Numbered from the stretch's first letter, positions 1 through 7,464 are shown. The stretch: 54,595 bases of DNA from Bacteroidales bacterium (GCA_024400835.1 JAKSMC010000023.1:1-54595), one strand, 5' to 3'. Program-made: numbers and translations. Notes: generated from the letters alone by a model not told the origin.

Positions 1-149
1 TCTCTGTTGTGTCATTGTTGTCTCTTTTAGAGTCAACTTTTTTCAGTTTAAGACAATTTTATGGGATTCCTGAAGATATGGAATTACAGGCATTGTCTAT
101 GCTGCTGGAAGATTTCCAAGTGATCGTGAAAGCGATAAGAAAGAGATAA
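1..149 (+). CDS. C-terminal end of an unidentified protein (partial)
   Basis: The frame starting at base 3 is open from the window edge for 48 codons and ends in TAA at 147-149. The visible end has an acidic, leucine-rich helix-like stretch and a basic end (KAIRKR). I do not recognise the family, and the start lies outside the window. The alternative is that this is chance open reading, since 48 codons is weak evidence; the amphipathic composition and the promoter of the next gene starting after the stop make a real gene tail more likely. Confidence 0.45.
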   Translation, partial: SVVSLLSLLESTFFSLRQFYGIPEDMELQALSMLLEDFQVIVKAIRKR

Positions 150-186
150 GGTATCAGGACCGCAGCTTCACTATTCACTAATTTCG

Positions 187-194
187 TACTTTTG
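187..194 (+). promoter_or_regulatory. -7 box (TACTTTTG) for the tRNA-editing-domain gene
   Basis: TACTTTTG matches the Bacteroidota primary sigma -7 consensus TAnnTTTG and lies 22 bases before the ATG at 217. No clear TTTG -33 element was seen at the expected spacing. Confidence 0.55.
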
Positions 195-216
195 CCGCCC
201 TAAAAAAACACAGACT

Positions 217-753
217 ATGAGCTTTTTTGTCAGCGAACAGATGACCACGCCGCCAGCGCAATTTGAAACAGAAACACAGCAGCATATCTACGAAACCCTG
301 CAGCAGTTGGAGATTCCCTTCCGCCGCGTAGATACCGATGACGGCAGCACGATGGAAGATTGCGTCTTCATTTCCGAAGGACTGCAGTGTCCGGTGGTGA
401 AGACCATTTTCGTCTGCAACCGCCAGCAAACCAAGTTCTATCTGTATGTCACCACGGGAGAGAAGCCGTTTGTAACCAAGGAGTTCTGCGGGGCACTGAA
501 CATTCCGCGCGTCTCTTTTGCCCCCGGTGAAATGCTGTGGGAAAAGCTCGGCACGCGCATCGGAGCCACCACGATTCTGGGCCTCATCAACGACCCCGAG
601 CACCTCATCACCCTCGTCATCGACAAGGAAGTCGCCGACCGCGACGAGTACGCCTGCACCGACGGCACCAACAACTGCTTCATGAAATTCAGCATGCGCG
701 ACCTCTTCGACAAATACTTGAAACACACCGGGCACCAAGCCATCGTGATATAA
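217..753 (+). CDS. YbaK/ProX-type prolyl-tRNA editing-domain protein
   Basis: A 178-residue single-domain protein resembling the YbaK/aminoacyl-tRNA-synthetase-associated family, in particular the PrdX/ProX branch. That branch hydrolyses mischarged aminoacyl-tRNA(Pro) in trans in the cytoplasm. The match rests on total length (PrdX proteins are about 160-180 residues), the segment CPVVKTIFVCN around residues 58-68 with its family lysine, FYLYVT, and the GTRIGATTILGL segment near residue 110, which corresponds to the conserved glycine-rich substrate loop. The ATG at 217 follows a good -7 box by 22 bases, and no upstream in-frame start fits better. It appears monocistronic: more than 200 bases and a new promoter precede the next gene. 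Exact tRNA specificity cannot be read from the sequence. Confidence 0.82.
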   Translation: MSFFVSEQMTTPPAQFETETQQHIYETLQQLEIPFRRVDTDDGSTMEDCVFISEGLQCPVVKTIFVCNRQQTKFYLYVTTGEKPFVTKEFCGALNIPRVSFAPGEMLWEKLGTRIGATTILGLINDPEHLITLVIDKEVADRDEYACTDGTNNCFMKFSMRDLFDKYLKHTGHQAIVI

Positions 754-895
754 GGTTTCAAGATGAGGGAACGCATCGCCTGCGTGCATTTTTTCCTACC
801 ATAATAATCAGCTTTTTCATAGGCGGCATTTCTTTAAGGGGAGCAAAAATAGGAAATTTATTTAGGACAATTCCATAGTGTTTTGAAAATAATAG

Positions 896-943
896 TATTT
901 TTGCAATCTTAAATTTTTTGAGAAAATATAAGATATAATCTTA
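896..943 (+). promoter_or_regulatory. -7 box plus palindrome TAAGAT-ATA-ATCTTA upstream of ATPase gene
   Basis: TATTTTTG at 896-903 is a -7 box. Directly downstream, in the presumed leader, is a half-site AATCTTA (905-911) and a perfect palindrome with 6-bp arms TAAGAT/ATCTTA (929-943), 32 bp apart in register. Palindromes near the promoter recur at the other ATPase genes of this window. That they act as operators is an inference. Confidence 0.45.
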
Positions 944-957
944 AAAAATCACATAAA

Positions 958-2100
958 ATGTATGATAGATACTATTCTTTAAAAGATGATATCGAAGAAA
1001 TGAGTGTATTCCTTTTTGGCGCTCGTAAAACAGGGAAATCCACATACCTGCATTCTATGTTTCCTGATGCCATCTACATTGACCTATTGGATTCAGGAAT
1101 ATGCACTTTATATCGGCAACATCCCAACTACTTATACGAACAATTAGAAGACAAAGATGCTTCTACCATAGTCATTATAGATGAGATACAGGAAGTTCCG
1201 GAACTGCTCAATGAAGTACACCGATTGATTTTCAAATGTGACATTCGCTTTATTCTTTGTGGGAGCAGTGCACGCAAACTCAAACGCAAAGGATACAATA
1301 CGTTAGGCGGACGTGCCTATCCTTGTCATTTCTATCCGTTAGTCAGTTGCGAAATCACGGACTTCAATTTAGAAAAGGCACTGAATGACGGGCTTTTGCC
1401 TCAGCATTATTTGAGTAAAAAACCTCAAAGATTATTGTCTGCCTACATAGATGTTTATCTTAAACAAGAAATCAAAGCAGAGGCTATCGTTCGCAATTTG
1501 TCGAATTTTGAGCGTTTTATGGAAGTGGCAGCATTGACTGATGGCGAAATTGTCAACTATACCAATATCGCGACTGACTGTGGCGTAAAATCGGTGACTG
1601 TCAAGGAATATTTCGACATTCTACAAGACACACTTATCGGGTATATGATACCTGCTTACACCAAAACAATGAAACGGAAACTGATGCAAGCACCAAAATT
1701 CTACTATTTTGATGTGGGTATTTCCAACTATTTGCTACGCCGACAGAACCTTTTGCGCGGATCTTCGGAATATGGAAAGGCTTTTGAACATTTTGTAATA
1801 CAGGAACTTATGGCCTATATTGGATATTCACATTCGCGAGACAAACTGAGCTATTGGCACACCTACTCCGGATTGGAAGTCGATGCCATCATTGGAGATG
1901 CGAAATTGGCCATAGAAATCAAATCTGTAGAGGAAGTACTCCCCAAGCATCTTAAAGGGCTAAAGGCCTTTCGCGAAGAGCACCCCAACTGCCTGCCGAT
2001 AATTGTATCGCACGACCGCATCACCCGCACGTCAGATGGTATAAAAATTATTTGCATCCACGACTTTCTGCAGATGCTTTGGAAAGGAGAGATTTTCTGA
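958..2100 (+). CDS. AAA ATPase with DUF4143-type C-terminal domain
   Basis: A 380-residue protein with the layout of the AAA_14/DUF4143 ATPases common in Bacteroidota. The P-loop GARKTGKST is at residues 21-29, the Walker B IVIIDEIQ at 71-78 and a sensor-like CGSSARK near 100. The C-terminal part carries a nuclease-fold-like signature, GLEVDAII at 305-312 followed by AIEIKS at 318-323 (D-x10-ExK). The biological role of this family is not established; members are often discussed as defence- or mobility-associated. The coding sequence is clearly AT-richer than the metallophosphoesterase gene that follows after one base, which suggests separate origin. The start ATG follows a -7 box and a palindrome. 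Family assignment is firm, function open. Confidence 0.85.
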   Translation: MYDRYYSLKDDIEEMSVFLFGARKTGKSTYLHSMFPDAIYIDLLDSGICTLYRQHPNYLYEQLEDKDASTIVIIDEIQEVPELLNEVHRLIFKCDIRFILCGSSARKLKRKGYNTLGGRAYPCHFYPLVSCEITDFNLEKALNDGLLPQHYLSKKPQRLLSAYIDVYLKQEIKAEAIVRNLSNFERFMEVAALTDGEIVNYTNIATDCGVKSVTVKEYFDILQDTLIGYMIPAYTKTMKRKLMQAPKFYYFDVGISNYLLRRQNLLRGSSEYGKAFEHFVIQELMAYIGYSHSRDKLSYWHTYSGLEVDAIIGDAKLAIEIKSVEEVLPKHLKGLKAFREEHPNCLPIIVSHDRITRTSDGIKIICIHDFLQMLWKGEIF

Positions 2101-2101
2101 T

Positions 2102-3091
2102 ATGACCAAATTCCTCATTTACAGCACCCTGTTTTTGTGTATTGTGTTGGCGTTGGTGCCGCACATTCTGTTTGCACTCTCGTGGCTCGTAGGCAAGTGC
2201 GCGCGGTTCAGCGTGCCCTACCGCCCGTTCGGCTGGACCGCCGTGGGCCTGGTGGCGCTGTGCCTCATCGTCATTGCGTACGGCAACCTCGTCGGACTGT
2301 ACCGCACCACGGTGAAAGAGGTGACCTTCACGCACGAACAGGTGCCCGCTGCCTTCGACGGCTACCGCATTGTGCAGATCTCCGACCTGCACGTCTCCAC
2401 CTTCGAACGCCATCCCGAACGGCTGCAACAGACCATCGACAAAATCAACGCGCTGCACCCCGACCTCATCTGCTTCACCGGCGACTTGGTCTCTATGACG
2501 GCGAACGAGGTGACCCCGTTTGTGGAAATCCTCCGCTCGCTGCACGCCAAAGACGGCGTCGTCTCCGTGTTAGGCAACCACGACTACGCCACCTACGTAC
2601 ACAGTTTCAGCGAAGAGCAGAAAGCACAGGCAGTGGCCCGGCTGATTGAGACGGAACGCAACGTTCTGGGGTGGAACCTCTTGCTGAACGAGTCGCAGAT
2701 GCTCGTGCGCGGTGGCGACACGCTCTCCATCTTGGGCAGTGAAAACCAGAGTTGCGGGGGCAACGGCATCAGTCCCATCAAGCGTGGCAACCTGGCGCAG
2801 GCGCTGAGCGGCACTGGCGGATTCCGCGTATTGCTCACGCACGACCCCACGCACTGGCGCGGCGAGGTGCTCGGCACAGACATACCGCTGACGCTCTCGG
2901 GCCACACCCACGCGGCACAGTTCCGCATTTTCGGCTGGACGCCCGCCCGCTGGATCTATCCCGACAGCGACGGACTCTACACCGAAGGCAGCCAATCACT
3001 CTACGTCAACACGGGCATCGGCTGCACCGTGCCCTTCCGGGTGGGCGTGCCCCAGGAAATCACAGTGATCACGCTGGCACACAAACGGTAG
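2102..3091 (+). CDS. membrane-anchored metallophosphoesterase (YaeI-like)
   Basis: A 329-residue calcineurin-like phosphoesterase. Two N-terminal hydrophobic segments (about residues 4-27 and 44-66) anchor it to the membrane. The binuclear metal motifs follow in order: SDLH (94-97), GDLV (127-130), GNHD (158-161), LTHDP (245-249) and SGHTH (266-270). Family members cleave phosphoesters, and the YaeI group is linked to envelope lipid or UDP-sugar substrates; the substrate here is unknown. The ATG begins one base after the ATPase stop codon, so the two may be co-transcribed, but the strong rise in G+C marks this as the older genomic resident. The TAG stop lies inside the sequence GGTAGAGACG, which also begins an intergenic repeat, so the C-terminus may have been trimmed by repeat insertion. 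Confidence 0.86.
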   Translation: MTKFLIYSTLFLCIVLALVPHILFALSWLVGKCARFSVPYRPFGWTAVGLVALCLIVIAYGNLVGLYRTTVKEVTFTHEQVPAAFDGYRIVQISDLHVSTFERHPERLQQTIDKINALHPDLICFTGDLVSMTANEVTPFVEILRSLHAKDGVVSVLGNHDYATYVHSFSEEQKAQAVARLIETERNVLGWNLLLNESQMLVRGGDTLSILGSENQSCGGNGISPIKRGNLAQALSGTGGFRVLLTHDPTHWRGEVLGTDIPLTLSGHTHAAQFRIFGWTPARWIYPDSDGLYTEGSQSLYVNTGIGCTVPFRVGVPQEITVITLAHKR

Positions 3092-3117
3092 AGACGGGGC
3101 GGTGCAACAGGTCTACA
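3088..3117. repeat. short deletion derivative of the dispersed hairpin element
   Basis: GGTAGAGACG followed, after four bases, by GGTGCAACA. Both blocks occur in the same order in the full-length element at 20828-20895, where about 25 more bases separate them. GTAGA...GTCTAC ends give a small inverted repeat. The element overlaps the stop codon of the metallophosphoesterase gene. Confidence 0.35.
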
Positions 3118-3143
3118 ATGGCAACCCGAAAATTATCACCCAT

Positions 3144-3174
3144 TTTCGGAATTGGATTTTTTGTTGTACGTTTG
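3144..3174 (+). promoter_or_regulatory. promoter TTTC-N19-TACGTTTG
   Basis: The -7 box TACGTTTG (3167-3174) has a TTTC -33-like element (3144-3147) 19 bases upstream. It sits downstream of an in-frame ATG at 3152 and upstream of the ATG at 3203, and therefore decides the start of the next gene. Confidence 0.6.
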
Positions 3175-3202
3175 CCGTTGGAAATTTTACAGTATTATCC
3201 TT

Positions 3203-3730
3203 ATGACATTTGAAGAAAAAATACACGAAAACCTATATCAATACCTCCTGTCACAAAACGAAATAGACACCCGTTTTCCCGATGCCATCGACATCGAGGA
3301 CAAGTGGCCGTCCATCGGGCAATCCTATATGGTTGACGGCATTAGAGAGTTCAGAGACTACCCCACCGTGAGCCTCGGCTGGATGATGTACGTCGGTATG
3401 GCTGTGGCCAAGTTCTGGGACGAAGAGTGGGAAATCTATGGCAACCTTGAAGACCTGTACCTCTATTTGCGCGACAAGGAGGGTTTCGACAGTATGGACG
3501 AATACATCCGCCGCGACGTGCTGCAACTTCACACGCCCGACTACGACACCACAGAGGCCTTGGTGCAGTCGTGCGCCGAAATGGCCTATTCCACCCTCCG
3601 CCACGAAAACATAGAACCCGGCACGCAGCAGGCTTTTGAGGCATACGTCGCCTGTCTGCACCAACTCTACCTTATGGGTGCCGCCGTGCAACTTTACCGG
3701 ATGGGATACAAGATGCAGGCGCTGGGATAG
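3203..3730 (+). CDS. conserved hypothetical protein of Bacteroidales type
   Basis: A 175-residue acidic, soluble, mostly helical protein with no signal peptide. It begins MTFEEKIHENLY and contains the aromatic-rich stretch TVSLGWMMYVGMAVAKFWDE. I recall close relatives as unnamed conserved proteins in gut Bacteroidales but know of no function. The start at 3203 is chosen because the only good promoter box ends at 3174; the ATG at 3152 lies upstream of that box and would not be transcribed. It is convergent with the DUF4143 ATPase gene that follows, with only 28 bases between the stops. Confidence 0.72.
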   Translation: MTFEEKIHENLYQYLLSQNEIDTRFPDAIDIEDKWPSIGQSYMVDGIREFRDYPTVSLGWMMYVGMAVAKFWDEEWEIYGNLEDLYLYLRDKEGFDSMDEYIRRDVLQLHTPDYDTTEALVQSCAEMAYSTLRHENIEPGTQQAFEAYVACLHQLYLMGAAVQLYRMGYKMQALG

Positions 3731-3758
3731 TGTGGCAATGCTGTGATTTGGATATCAC

Positions 3759-4967
3759 TTAAAAAGCAGTCTCCAACAGCCAGTCTATCGCGTTTATTTT
3801 GCGTATGCCATCATAATCGCCACCAGCATCTACATCCAAAGTCAACAGATATTTCGGATAATTATCAGACAGACTTTGTAGCGGCTTCAATTCTCGGGCA
3901 AGTGTCTCGGGTTCTCGAACCGTTTCCGCAATCTGATAATAACTGAGCCCTCCTTCATCAATGGCTACAAAATCTATTTCCAAATTATCGCATTTACCGA
4001 TATACACTTGCGAATGCCGACGCAATAATTCCAGATAAATGATGTTTTCAAACACTCGACCCGAATCAAATTTTCTTGTACCTAAAAGCATCATTCGGAA
4101 TCCGGGATCAACAACATAGTATTTCCCCAATGATTTCAGATATTGTTTCCCTTTAACATCGTACCGCTTTGCTTTGTATATGATAAAACTCTCTTCCAAG
4201 CATTTGAGATAACGCTCAACAGTCTTTGTATCTATCTTCCTTCCGTTAGAAGTCATTGCATCGGCAATACTTTTCGACGAAACTGGATTCCCGATATTGT
4301 CAAAAATGAATTCCACCAGACTTTGCAACATTAGGACATCTGCGATTTTGTTTCGTGCAACCACATCCTTAAGAACGATTGTATTATACAAACTCTGCAG
4401 ATATTCGTATATAAGATCGGACCTTTTTTCTAAAGAAGGAACAAATGGGAAAGATCCAAAACGAGTATAATCCACATATAACTTTTGCGTGTCGGAAATT
4501 GAATTTTCAAATGTGGAATATTCCAAAAATGATAGTGGAAGCATTTTGATTTCAACATAGCGACCAGATATCAATGTGGCAATTTCCGAAGACAGCAAAT
4601 CGGCATTACTTCCTGTAATATAAACATCTGCATTGTTTTTTATATAAAGAGAATCTATGATTTGAGTAAAATCTTCCACAATTTGTATTTCATCAAAAAT
4701 AAAGTAATTCATTTTATCCGGACTCATCACGGATTTTATATATGAATACAGATTGTCTGGATTACGCAAGGATTTGTTGTCGTAATCCTCAAAATTCAGG
4801 TAAATAATCTGGCTACTCTCAACACCTGATTGGAGTAGATGATTTTTGAACAAATCCAACAGCGTAGATTTACCGCATCGACGCACTCCTGTTACGATTT
4901 TAATAATCGGTTTGTCTTTAAAATCAAGCAATTTCTTGAAATATACCGGCCTGTTGACATTTTCCAT
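3759..4967 (-). CDS. AAA ATPase with DUF4143 C-terminal domain
   Basis: A 402-residue protein with the classical AAA_14-DUF4143 architecture. The P-loop GVRRCGKST is at residues 27-35 and the Walker B IFDEIQ at about 90-95, with VYITGSNADLLS as sensor region. A typical LISGRYVEIKMLPLSFLE stretch follows, then a C-terminal nuclease-like fold with LEIDFVA. It is only distantly similar to the ATPase at 958-2100, which lacks the GVRRCGKS form. The gene is AT-rich compared with neighbouring housekeeping genes, a sign of a mobile or fast-evolving family. Its promoter region contains two near-identical palindromes. The molecular role of DUF4143 ATPases is unknown. Confidence 0.9.
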   Translation of the reverse strand: MENVNRPVYFKKLLDFKDKPIIKIVTGVRRCGKSTLLDLFKNHLLQSGVESSQIIYLNFEDYDNKSLRNPDNLYSYIKSVMSPDKMNYFIFDEIQIVEDFTQIIDSLYIKNNADVYITGSNADLLSSEIATLISGRYVEIKMLPLSFLEYSTFENSISDTQKLYVDYTRFGSFPFVPSLEKRSDLIYEYLQSLYNTIVLKDVVARNKIADVLMLQSLVEFIFDNIGNPVSSKSIADAMTSNGRKIDTKTVERYLKCLEESFIIYKAKRYDVKGKQYLKSLGKYYVVDPGFRMMLLGTRKFDSGRVFENIIYLELLRRHSQVYIGKCDNLEIDFVAIDEGGLSYYQIAETVREPETLARELKPLQSLSDNYPKYLLTLDVDAGGDYDGIRKINAIDWLLETAF

Positions 4968-4987
4968 AACAATTATTTTTGAGATTG

Positions 4988-4995
4988 CAAAAATA
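4988..4995 (-). promoter_or_regulatory. -7 box (TATTTTTG) of the DUF4143 ATPase
   Basis: On the minus strand TATTTTTG followed by CAATCT lies 20 bases before the ATG. The same TATTTTTGCAATCT stretch precedes the ATPase gene at 958, which is longer identity than the promoter consensus alone requires. Confidence 0.6.
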
Positions 4996-4998
4996 ATA

Positions 4999-5063
4999 TT
5001 TTTTGGGAATACAATCCAAAAACTTTTTATTTTTATGATATTTTTGGAATAAAATCCAAAAAA
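4999..5063. promoter_or_regulatory. two tandem palindromes, 40 bp apart
   Basis: Copy A (4999-5023) has arms TTTTTGGGA/TCCAAAAA around ATACAA; copy B (5041-5063) has arms TTTTTGGA/TCCAAAAA around ATAAAA. The shared core GGAATAnAATCC is repeated at a spacing of 40 bp, close to four helical turns, immediately upstream of the ATPase -7 box. The geometry resembles paired binding sites for a dimeric regulator; this role is inferred. A run of eight C (5071-5078) follows. Confidence 0.55.
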
Positions 5064-5148
5064 TATTGTCCCCCCCCACTATTGAATCTCCATACACAAC
5101 GTCATTACTTGCAAACAACGTCCTGTGTAATCTCCCATCACCGTACGC

Positions 5149-5179
5149 TTTGTTTTTGCATAACTTTGTGTTATTTTTG
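5149..5179 (+). promoter_or_regulatory. promoter TTTG-N19-TATTTTTG
   Basis: TTTG at 5149-5152 and TATTTTTG at 5172-5179 with exactly 19 bases between them make a textbook Bacteroidota primary promoter. It now reads into the truncated exonuclease stub and then into ubiE-menA. Confidence 0.7.
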
Positions 5180-5200
5180 CTGCGCTAAAATGAAAAGACA

Positions 5201-5269
5201 ATGAAAGACTTTGCCGCGATAGATTTTGAGACAACTGTAGGTTTCAGGTTTCAAAGAACATCCTACTAA
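5201..5269 (+). pseudogene. stub of a DnaQ-like 3'-5' exonuclease
   Basis: A 22-codon frame begins MKDFAAIDFETT, the characteristic N-terminus and first catalytic motif (DxE) of DnaQ/DEDDh exonucleases in Bacteroidota. It then departs into unrelated residues and stops at 5267. It sits 22 bases after a perfect promoter, as the intact gene would. Family members are about 170-260 residues, so more than 90 percent is missing. I infer a deletion that fused the exonuclease promoter and first codons to the ubiE leader. The alternative, a short leader peptide, is less likely given the motif match. Confidence 0.6.
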
Positions 5270-5278
5270 CTTCTTAAC

Positions 5279-5309
5279 ACAGTTCACAGTTCACTACTCA
5301 CAGATCACT
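5279..5309 (+). repeat. AGTTCAC-type heptamer repeat before ubiE
   Basis: CAGTTCACAGTTCACT followed by degenerate ACTCACAGATCAC. The 16-base core recurs, in the same orientation relative to the downstream gene, in front of the aminopeptidase P gene (minus strand, 15833-15860). Confidence 0.45.
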
Positions 5310-5314
5310 TTTTT

Positions 5315-6004
5315 ATGAACGAAAAACAGAACATAGGCACGCTCTTCGACCGCATTGCGGGCACCTACGACAAGCTCAACCACCTGCTGTCGCTCAACAT
5401 TGACAAGCGGTGGCGCAGAAAGGCCGTCGGGCGGCTGCAACCCTGCGGGCAACTTCTCGACGTCGCCATCGGCACGGCAGACCTCGCCATAGAAATTATG
5501 CGGCAGCAGAAAGCCGACCACGTCACCGGCATCGACCTCTCCGCAGAGATGATGCGCATCGGGGAAGAAAAAGTACGCAAACAAAACCTGTCGGAGCGCA
5601 TCACCTTCGAGCAGGGCAGCGCATTGGAACTCCCCTACGCTGACGGCCACTTCGACGCCGTGACTTGCGCGTACGGTGTGCGCAACTTCTCGGACCTCGA
5701 CCGCGGACTGCAGGAGATGCAACGCGTCTTACGCCCCCATGGGCAACTCGTCATCCTCGAATTCTCATATCCCGAAAACCGCCTCGTCCGTTGGGCCTAT
5801 GATCTCTATTTTTCCCATATCCTGCCCACTGTCGGGCGCTGGCTGAGCAAAGACAAAACCGCCTACTCGTACCTCAACCGCAGTGTCAAAGACTTCATCT
5901 GGGGCGACGAGATGTGCCAGCACCTCACCCAAGCCGGATTCAACAACGCCCACTGCCAAACACTATCTTTCGGAATAACCTCTATTTACACAGCTACCAA
6001 ATGA
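5315..6004 (+). CDS. ubiE: demethylmenaquinone methyltransferase (UbiE/MenG)
   Basis: A 229-residue class I SAM-dependent methyltransferase that performs the last step of menaquinone synthesis, C-methylation of demethylmenaquinone. The N-terminal FDRIAGTYDKLNHLLSLNID motif (11-30) is diagnostic of UbiE/MenG. SAM motif I is LDVAIGTADLA (48-58) and the acidic loop GIDLS follows at about 71-75. CAYGVRNFSDLDRGL comes next, then RVLRPHGQLVILEFS. In an organism of this type the menaquinone activity is the relevant one. The gene overlaps menA by four bases (ATGA), so the two are translationally coupled. Transcription probably comes from the promoter at 5149-5179 through the exonuclease stub. Confidence 0.95.
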   Translation: MNEKQNIGTLFDRIAGTYDKLNHLLSLNIDKRWRRKAVGRLQPCGQLLDVAIGTADLAIEIMRQQKADHVTGIDLSAEMMRIGEEKVRKQNLSERITFEQGSALELPYADGHFDAVTCAYGVRNFSDLDRGLQEMQRVLRPHGQLVILEFSYPENRLVRWAYDLYFSHILPTVGRWLSKDKTAYSYLNRSVKDFIWGDEMCQHLTQAGFNNAHCQTLSFGITSIYTATK

Positions 6005-6870
6005 AAAAAACACTCCTCTGGCTCAAAATCATTCGTCCGCAGACACTTTTCGCCTCCCTCTGCCCTGTCATCGTGGGACTTCTCGTCACCACTAACATTT
6101 CCTGGCGCGTGGGTATGCTGACGACAGTGTGCGCACTGGCGCTGCAAATCCTTTCCAACCTCATCAACGACTACTACGACTTCAAGCGCGGGGCGGACAA
6201 GGCCGGCCGCGTGGGCTTCAAACGTGCCTTGGCAGAAGGCGATGTCAACATCGGACAAATGCGGACCGCCATCTTCATCACCCTCGGCATTGCGCTGCTC
6301 TCCGGGCTTTTCCTGACCGTGAGCGCTGGCATGTGCGACGGTAGCTTCCATCTTGCCGGCTGCCTGCCCATCTTAGCCATAGGGCTCACCGCCCTGCTGT
6401 TCGCCTGGCTTTACACCGCCACGAATCACTCGCTCTCCTATCTGGGCATCGCCGACATCTTCGTGTTTTTGTACTACGGCGTGATTGCCACCGCCGGCAC
6501 CTACTATCTGCAAACGCACACCTTCTCGTGGCAATCGTTCCACGCGGGCGCCGTCTGCGGACTGATTTCCATGTGCGTGCTCATCATCAACAACTTGCGC
6601 GACATTGAAAGCGACAAAGCCGTGGGCAAGAAGACCTTCCCCGTGCGCTTCGGCAAGCGCGCCGGCGAACTCGGCATGTTTGTCGTTGTACTGCTCATGC
6701 CGCTGTTCGCCTACTTGGCCTTCGGGTTTAGTTTGCCGATGGCCATAGTCTTTGCCGGCCTCTTACTCTTTGCCAAAACAATGAAAGCCGAAGGCGGCCA
6801 ATACAACAAATGCCTGTTAGGGGCGGGACTGGTAAATTTATTATACGTATTATTGGTTGTTATCGGATGA
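6001..6870 (+). CDS. menA: 1,4-dihydroxy-2-naphthoate polyprenyltransferase (MenA)
   Basis: A 289-residue integral membrane UbiA-family prenyltransferase that attaches the polyprenyl tail to 1,4-dihydroxy-2-naphthoate, the step before UbiE. Two aspartate-rich motifs are visible: NDYYDFKRGAD (56-66) and NNLRDIESDKAVGKKT (197-212), which bind Mg-diphosphate. About eight hydrophobic segments surround them. The ATG at 6001 overlaps the ubiE stop (ATGA) and begins MKKTLLWLKIIRPQTL, a typical MenA start; the longer upstream extension in this frame is inside ubiE and is not used. The rest of the men pathway is not in the window. Confidence 0.94.
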   Translation: MKKTLLWLKIIRPQTLFASLCPVIVGLLVTTNISWRVGMLTTVCALALQILSNLINDYYDFKRGADKAGRVGFKRALAEGDVNIGQMRTAIFITLGIALLSGLFLTVSAGMCDGSFHLAGCLPILAIGLTALLFAWLYTATNHSLSYLGIADIFVFLYYGVIATAGTYYLQTHTFSWQSFHAGAVCGLISMCVLIINNLRDIESDKAVGKKTFPVRFGKRAGELGMFVVVLLMPLFAYLAFGFSLPMAIVFAGLLLFAKTMKAEGGQYNKCLLGAGLVNLLYVLLVVIG

Positions 6871-6898
6871 TTTTGTTTCTTTGCAAAAAAAATAAACT

Positions 6899-7330
6899 AT
6901 GAAAAAAGCCACCATTTTCCTATTGTTAGTTTTAACCATCCATGCTGTTTCCGCGCAGGCCATACGGGCAAGAGACCAATGGGGCGAAAAACTGTTCTAC
7001 GTTGACGGCAACACCTTGAGAGAGGAAGACCAATGGGGCGAGAAACTGCTCTATTTCGACGGTCGCACCGTGCGTGAGAGGGACCAATGGGGTGAGAAAC
7101 TCATCTATATCGACGGCTCCGTCGTGAGAGAACAGGACCAATGGGGTGACAAAATCCTCTATTTTGACGGCTACACCATCCGTGCCAACGACCAATGGGG
7201 CAAGAAACTCTTCTACCTTGACGGAAGGACCCTACGCGCCAACGACCAGTGGGGCGAGAAACTGCTCTATTTCGAAACTATCCCCGACAGATGGCTGCTT
7301 GCCGTGATGGCGATCATACTGATGAAATAA
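6899..7330 (+). CDS. secreted protein of six 18-residue DQWG repeats
   Basis: A 143-residue protein starting 28 bases after menA. It has a signal peptide (about residues 1-20, ending VSAQ) and six tandem repeats of 18 residues starting at residues 26, 44, 62, 80, 98 and 116. The repeat pattern is DQWGxKLxYxDGxTxRxx. It ends in a short hydrophobic tail (RWLLAVMAIILMK). The alternation of aromatic and charged residues suggests stacked beta-hairpins as in MORN- or WG-type repeats, but it matches neither exactly. At DNA level the repeats form a 54-bp tandem array from about 6974. I do not know a function; repeat number may vary between strains. No convincing promoter of its own was seen, so read-through from menA is possible. 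Confidence 0.78.
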   Translation: MKKATIFLLLVLTIHAVSAQAIRARDQWGEKLFYVDGNTLREEDQWGEKLLYFDGRTVRERDQWGEKLIYIDGSVVREQDQWGDKILYFDGYTIRANDQWGKKLFYLDGRTLRANDQWGEKLLYFETIPDRWLLAVMAIILMK

Positions 7331-7354
7331 TAACCAACCTCAAACGTTTCTTCG

Positions 7355-7386
7355 TTTCATCCCTTCATCTTTTCATCTCTTCATCG
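7355..7386 (+). repeat. octamer array (YTTCATCN)x4
   Basis: Four exact-length 8-bp units: TTTCATCC, CTTCATCT, TTTCATCT, CTTCATCG. It abuts the hairpin element at 7386. Confidence 0.7.
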
Positions 7387-7464
7387 ATGAAACGTGCCGT
7401 CGCCAATTCGTCACACCGTAATCATTGTTTCAAGGTGGCTCTGGCGCGTTTCTACCAAATCATC
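7386..7464 (+). repeat. dispersed hairpin element, copy 1
   Basis: A 79-bp block that recurs at 10029-10107 with 12 differences (about 85 percent identity). Its outer parts GAAACGTGCC and GGCGCGTTTC are complementary apart from one G-U type pair, and an inner CGCC can pair with GGTG. It is flanked on both sides by octamer arrays. It looks like a REP/MITE-type intergenic palindrome rather than a gene. Confidence 0.65.

Noticed and set aside
2104..3091. Several minus-strand frames opposite the metallophosphoesterase
   Set aside because: High-GC shadow frames; the sense frame has all five metal-binding motifs.
3152..3202. Upstream ATG extending the conserved protein by 17 codons
   Set aside because: It precedes the only good promoter box (3167-3174), so it would not be in the mRNA.
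7386..7464. Short ORFs reading MKRAVANSSHRN and a related one at 10030
   Set aside because: The two copies differ in seven of 26 codons with no synonymous bias, while the base-paired ends are conserved; a non-coding hairpin fits better.
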